Below, in pieces: positions 60,989-64,000 of a stretch of DNA of 64,000 nucleotides; position 1 is the first letter of the stretch; the number at the start of each line of letters is the position of its first letter. Source of the DNA: Neodiprion pinetum (taxonomy: Eukaryota > Arthropoda > Insecta > Hymenoptera > Diprionidae); assembly GCF_021155775.2 (NCBI RefSeq), contig NC_060236.1, forward strand, positions 25,620,238-25,684,237, written 5' to 3'. The translations under genes were made by a program, and so were the position numbers. The notes below the pieces were generated by a model. That model was not told the origin of the DNA. It did no database searches and saw only the letters and a program-made list of their open reading frames with translations.

Positions 60989-63900
60989 GGGTTCATTTAA
61001 TCTCAAATACAATATTTACTTTGTTTTTATTTTTTAAATCATATATAATCATGGGATAATAATTGTTTCCAATTACAATTGATGCAAATTTGATTAGAAT
61101 AATGGTAAATTACTTGTGTTCTTGTTATCATTATTATATTATGTAGAACTATTTCAATTAATCTTTCTCTTCGTTTGTATACGCGTATATAGAGTGGTTC
61201 TCCCCGTAGAGTTTTTCAGATTAAATATATGTTGATACGCTTTGTAATTACACAAGTGATAAAATATACATAACAATTGTTTACACTGTTGGTCAACTTT
61301 GGCTACATATATTGTGTGTATCTACTTACGCGTTTATATGCATGAATTTCGTTTTAAATCGTCATATCTTATGTCAATATCGTCGCATCCTCCCTTGCGA
61401 CAGACTCGAATTGATATTAAATAGTTACAGGTGTAACGTAAATGGCTGCTTTTTTTCACAGGGTGAATTTTGAAATGCCATCCAGAAATGAATAACTATG
61501 TTACGATGATAGTCAAATGAGACTGTTACGAATATCTTTCTGCCAATTAGTATAACCATGGTTATACGTATCATTGATTTCTTTGTGTACTTGAACGAAT
61601 AATTTAACCACACAATATTATACTTTCACCCAGACGTTGACTATACCAAATTTTACCACACCCCTGCACCTGTAACGAAACAATTATCATTTTATCATCA
61701 AACCCGTTTTTACGGCGTACACAAGTAAACCATTATCTATTATTATTATATTCACCAAATCGTACAAAACTTTACATAATATAGGCGCATAAATATTAAT
61801 TATACTCTCTGATATAACCAGACAACCCACATTGAAATCATTGTTATAACAAATACACTCTTTGAGATTTAATAATCTTTTGCACCCAATTGTCATTTTT
61901 TCACCCTCACATAATAATATTTATATAGCACATCCTGTTACCCCGTCCGTCGCTACATACATTAGATATCATAACATAACATACGCTCATATTATAATTA
62001 TAATTGAAACGACGTAGTTATTACGTTTTCCTCATGGACAGCTTGAATAATATTAATAATGGTAAAAATATCAACCATAATCATGACTACGATAAATAAG
62101 CGCAACGAGGCACAAAGTACTAGTCATAGGGGTATGTCGTTTTATTACAAATGTGTATGCTTCGATTTAAAAACAAATCTAAATGGTGTCTTTAGCAGGA
62201 GTATACATCAAGCAATTCAACACTAAATAAGATTTGTATAGAATAATTAGTAAAATTTGAATTTCTGAAGCATTCAAATTGGCAATATTGATCAATGGTA
62301 TACCAGGTAAGGACACATGGCGATTGCAGCGTACCATCGAGTAACTTGGGGGATTACAATTTCGAAATTCTATTATCTTTGTGAGGAAATTCAGAGAAAC
62401 TTACACATGCATTGTTTAAACTGCGTAACAGAAATAAAAAATCAACAATGGGATTCGAATTCATGATTAGAAATGTATAACGGTTGTTGGACAACAATAG
62501 ACCGTCTCTTTAATGTTCAATGAAGAACTGCACACTTTTTGGTTCATGTGCTCTTGGGTCTCCTTCGTACACGTGTATCTGATTCGAGTATAACGTAAAT
62601 ATACATCGTAATACGAAGAGCACGGCCATAGTTTTTCACTTTCATATAATTTATTACTTCTGTTCAGCCACGCACCCACCACGCTGCACACGTGTCGTTT
62701 AAATACGCACAATATTTACATGACGCGCGATGGGTCATGCAAATATTCGCGATACATATCAACACATACATTGTTTACTTTATCATCTATCTAATATTGT
62801 GAGATGGCTTATTATACGTATATAATATATCTATGTGGTTTGTTAATTAGTAATTACTTCACAGCAGTTTAGTTATGTATATTACGAATGATCAATTTGC
62901 AGAAATCCAAACGTACAACACACTCGCCAGTTATACACGCGTATACATAGGTATGTACATACATATAGGTATACATACTATATGCATTACAATAATGCAC
63001 TATTATTACTATTACTACACATACGGGTGCTGTAATAAAAACAAACTTCACGCTATGTATTCTCAGCATTAAAATTTATAATTGTTATTTCCACACGTTT
63101 CTGCTTATAATCAAAAAGCACTTTGCTCAACAAATATTCAACACTCGAAGAATCAGATTCCTTTCTATACAGATGTATACATGTACAGGTAGGTATCTAA
63201 ATACGAATATAATAGGGTTTATAAGAAAATAATCCGTACTATATATTTTTTTTTCCCCCTTCAACTACTCACGATGTATCGAAAATCTGAACAATTTCTC
63301 GTCAACAAATGATTTTGTTCGGTTTTTATAGAAAGTGTAGCGATGTTTAAAAAAATTTCCTTTACAGTAATGTGTATTATATATGGTATTAGATTGGGAA
63401 AAAAAACTACAACAACAAAGTTACAGTCAATTGAAATTTCGACTGCGCCTTACAGTATGAAAAGTTTAATTGTACACTGTAAACAGCATAGTTGACAGGT
63501 AGAAGGTGGATCATCAATTTTTTGTGTTTGCTTAAAACACCTTAGTATATAAATATGTGTACACACATCCAATATATGTATGAATCAGAGCAACCGTGTT
63601 TGTCATATATTAGAATTTTGTACCATATGCTAAGTGTTATGTAATAATATTTTCTTTGATATTATCCATAGCTTATCATTTTCTCAAAATCACACTCAAC
63701 TGTATTTATTCTTTACGCATGATGTTTCTAAATATATGTATATACCAGAGTAGACTGATTTAGACCCAAATTAACCACATACATTACTATATTATACCTT
63801 GACATATAATATCCATGCGTCTAGTTACTGCAAATTCGAACTTGACATTTTTATCAATTATACTGTGGTAGAACTGCAGATTTATAATCTATATACATAT

Positions 63901-64000
63901 GAAGGTACTTTAGTGTTTAGCAAATACCAAGCAAACAAGTATATTTACGATGTATACACACACCTGCAGATACTAGAGATCAAGATTTAATAAAGTTCTC
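60989..64000. other. AT-rich intergenic DNA with no recognisable gene
   Basis: This is strongly AT-rich, with many TATACATA-like runs around 62930-63000 and 63880-63990. No open frame resembles a known protein, and there is no tRNA or mobile element end I can support. It could be a long 3' UTR of a gene beyond the right edge. Confidence 0.4.

Noticed and set aside
62869..63072. Tyr/His-rich frames on both strands in the right-hand AT-rich region
   Set aside because: Products of alternating TATACATA-type simple sequence.

Overview
The window is nuclear DNA of an insect, probably a hymenopteran. It has many short spliced exons, short GT-AG introns, AT-rich non-coding DNA and a ZAD-type zinc-finger gene, a family that expanded in arthropods. 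A complete DNA polymerase beta gene argues against a Drosophila-like fly, whose lineage lost that gene. The species itself cannot be read from the sequence. All exon joins below were built by hand from splice consensus, reading phase and family similarity. Start codons and splice sites are therefore predictions.

1-22,400, minus strand: one large C2H2 zinc-finger locus. Four shared 5' exons (22378-20187) encode a ZAD domain and a long acidic, Pro/Gln-rich linker, and end in phase 2. Downstream lie eight open zinc-finger 3' exons (T1 to T8; T1 runs off the left edge). Each begins at a plausible acceptor with exactly the one base needed to complete the split codon, and each ends in its own stop except the cut-off T1. 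A separate short first exon at 18349-18300 also ends in phase 2. The layout resembles the BTB loci lola and mod(mdg4), where one N-terminal half is spliced to many zinc-finger tails, but here the N-terminal half is ZAD. The cluster also contains an in-frame TGA that splits one exon in two (T5/T4) and a decaying repeat-rich relic exon.

22,400-64,000: conserved single-copy genes, tightly packed. In order they are POLB (+, base-excision repair polymerase), HGSNAT (-, lysosomal heparan sulfate acetyltransferase), INTU (-, Inturned, planar polarity and ciliogenesis), BORCS8 (-, lysosome positioning), SSR2 (+, TRAP-beta at the ER translocon), CPSF1 (+, mRNA 3' processing), NUP210 (+, nuclear pore membrane glycoprotein) and MED8 (-, Mediator). 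They are housekeeping neighbours without an evident common pathway. Several are arranged head to head and may share promoters. The last 3 kb is AT-rich with no recognisable gene.

The most interesting feature is the ZAD locus. Smaller finds are a tandem duplicate of the HGSNAT active-site exon, two GC-AG introns, and a set of CTCF-like motifs at gene boundaries.
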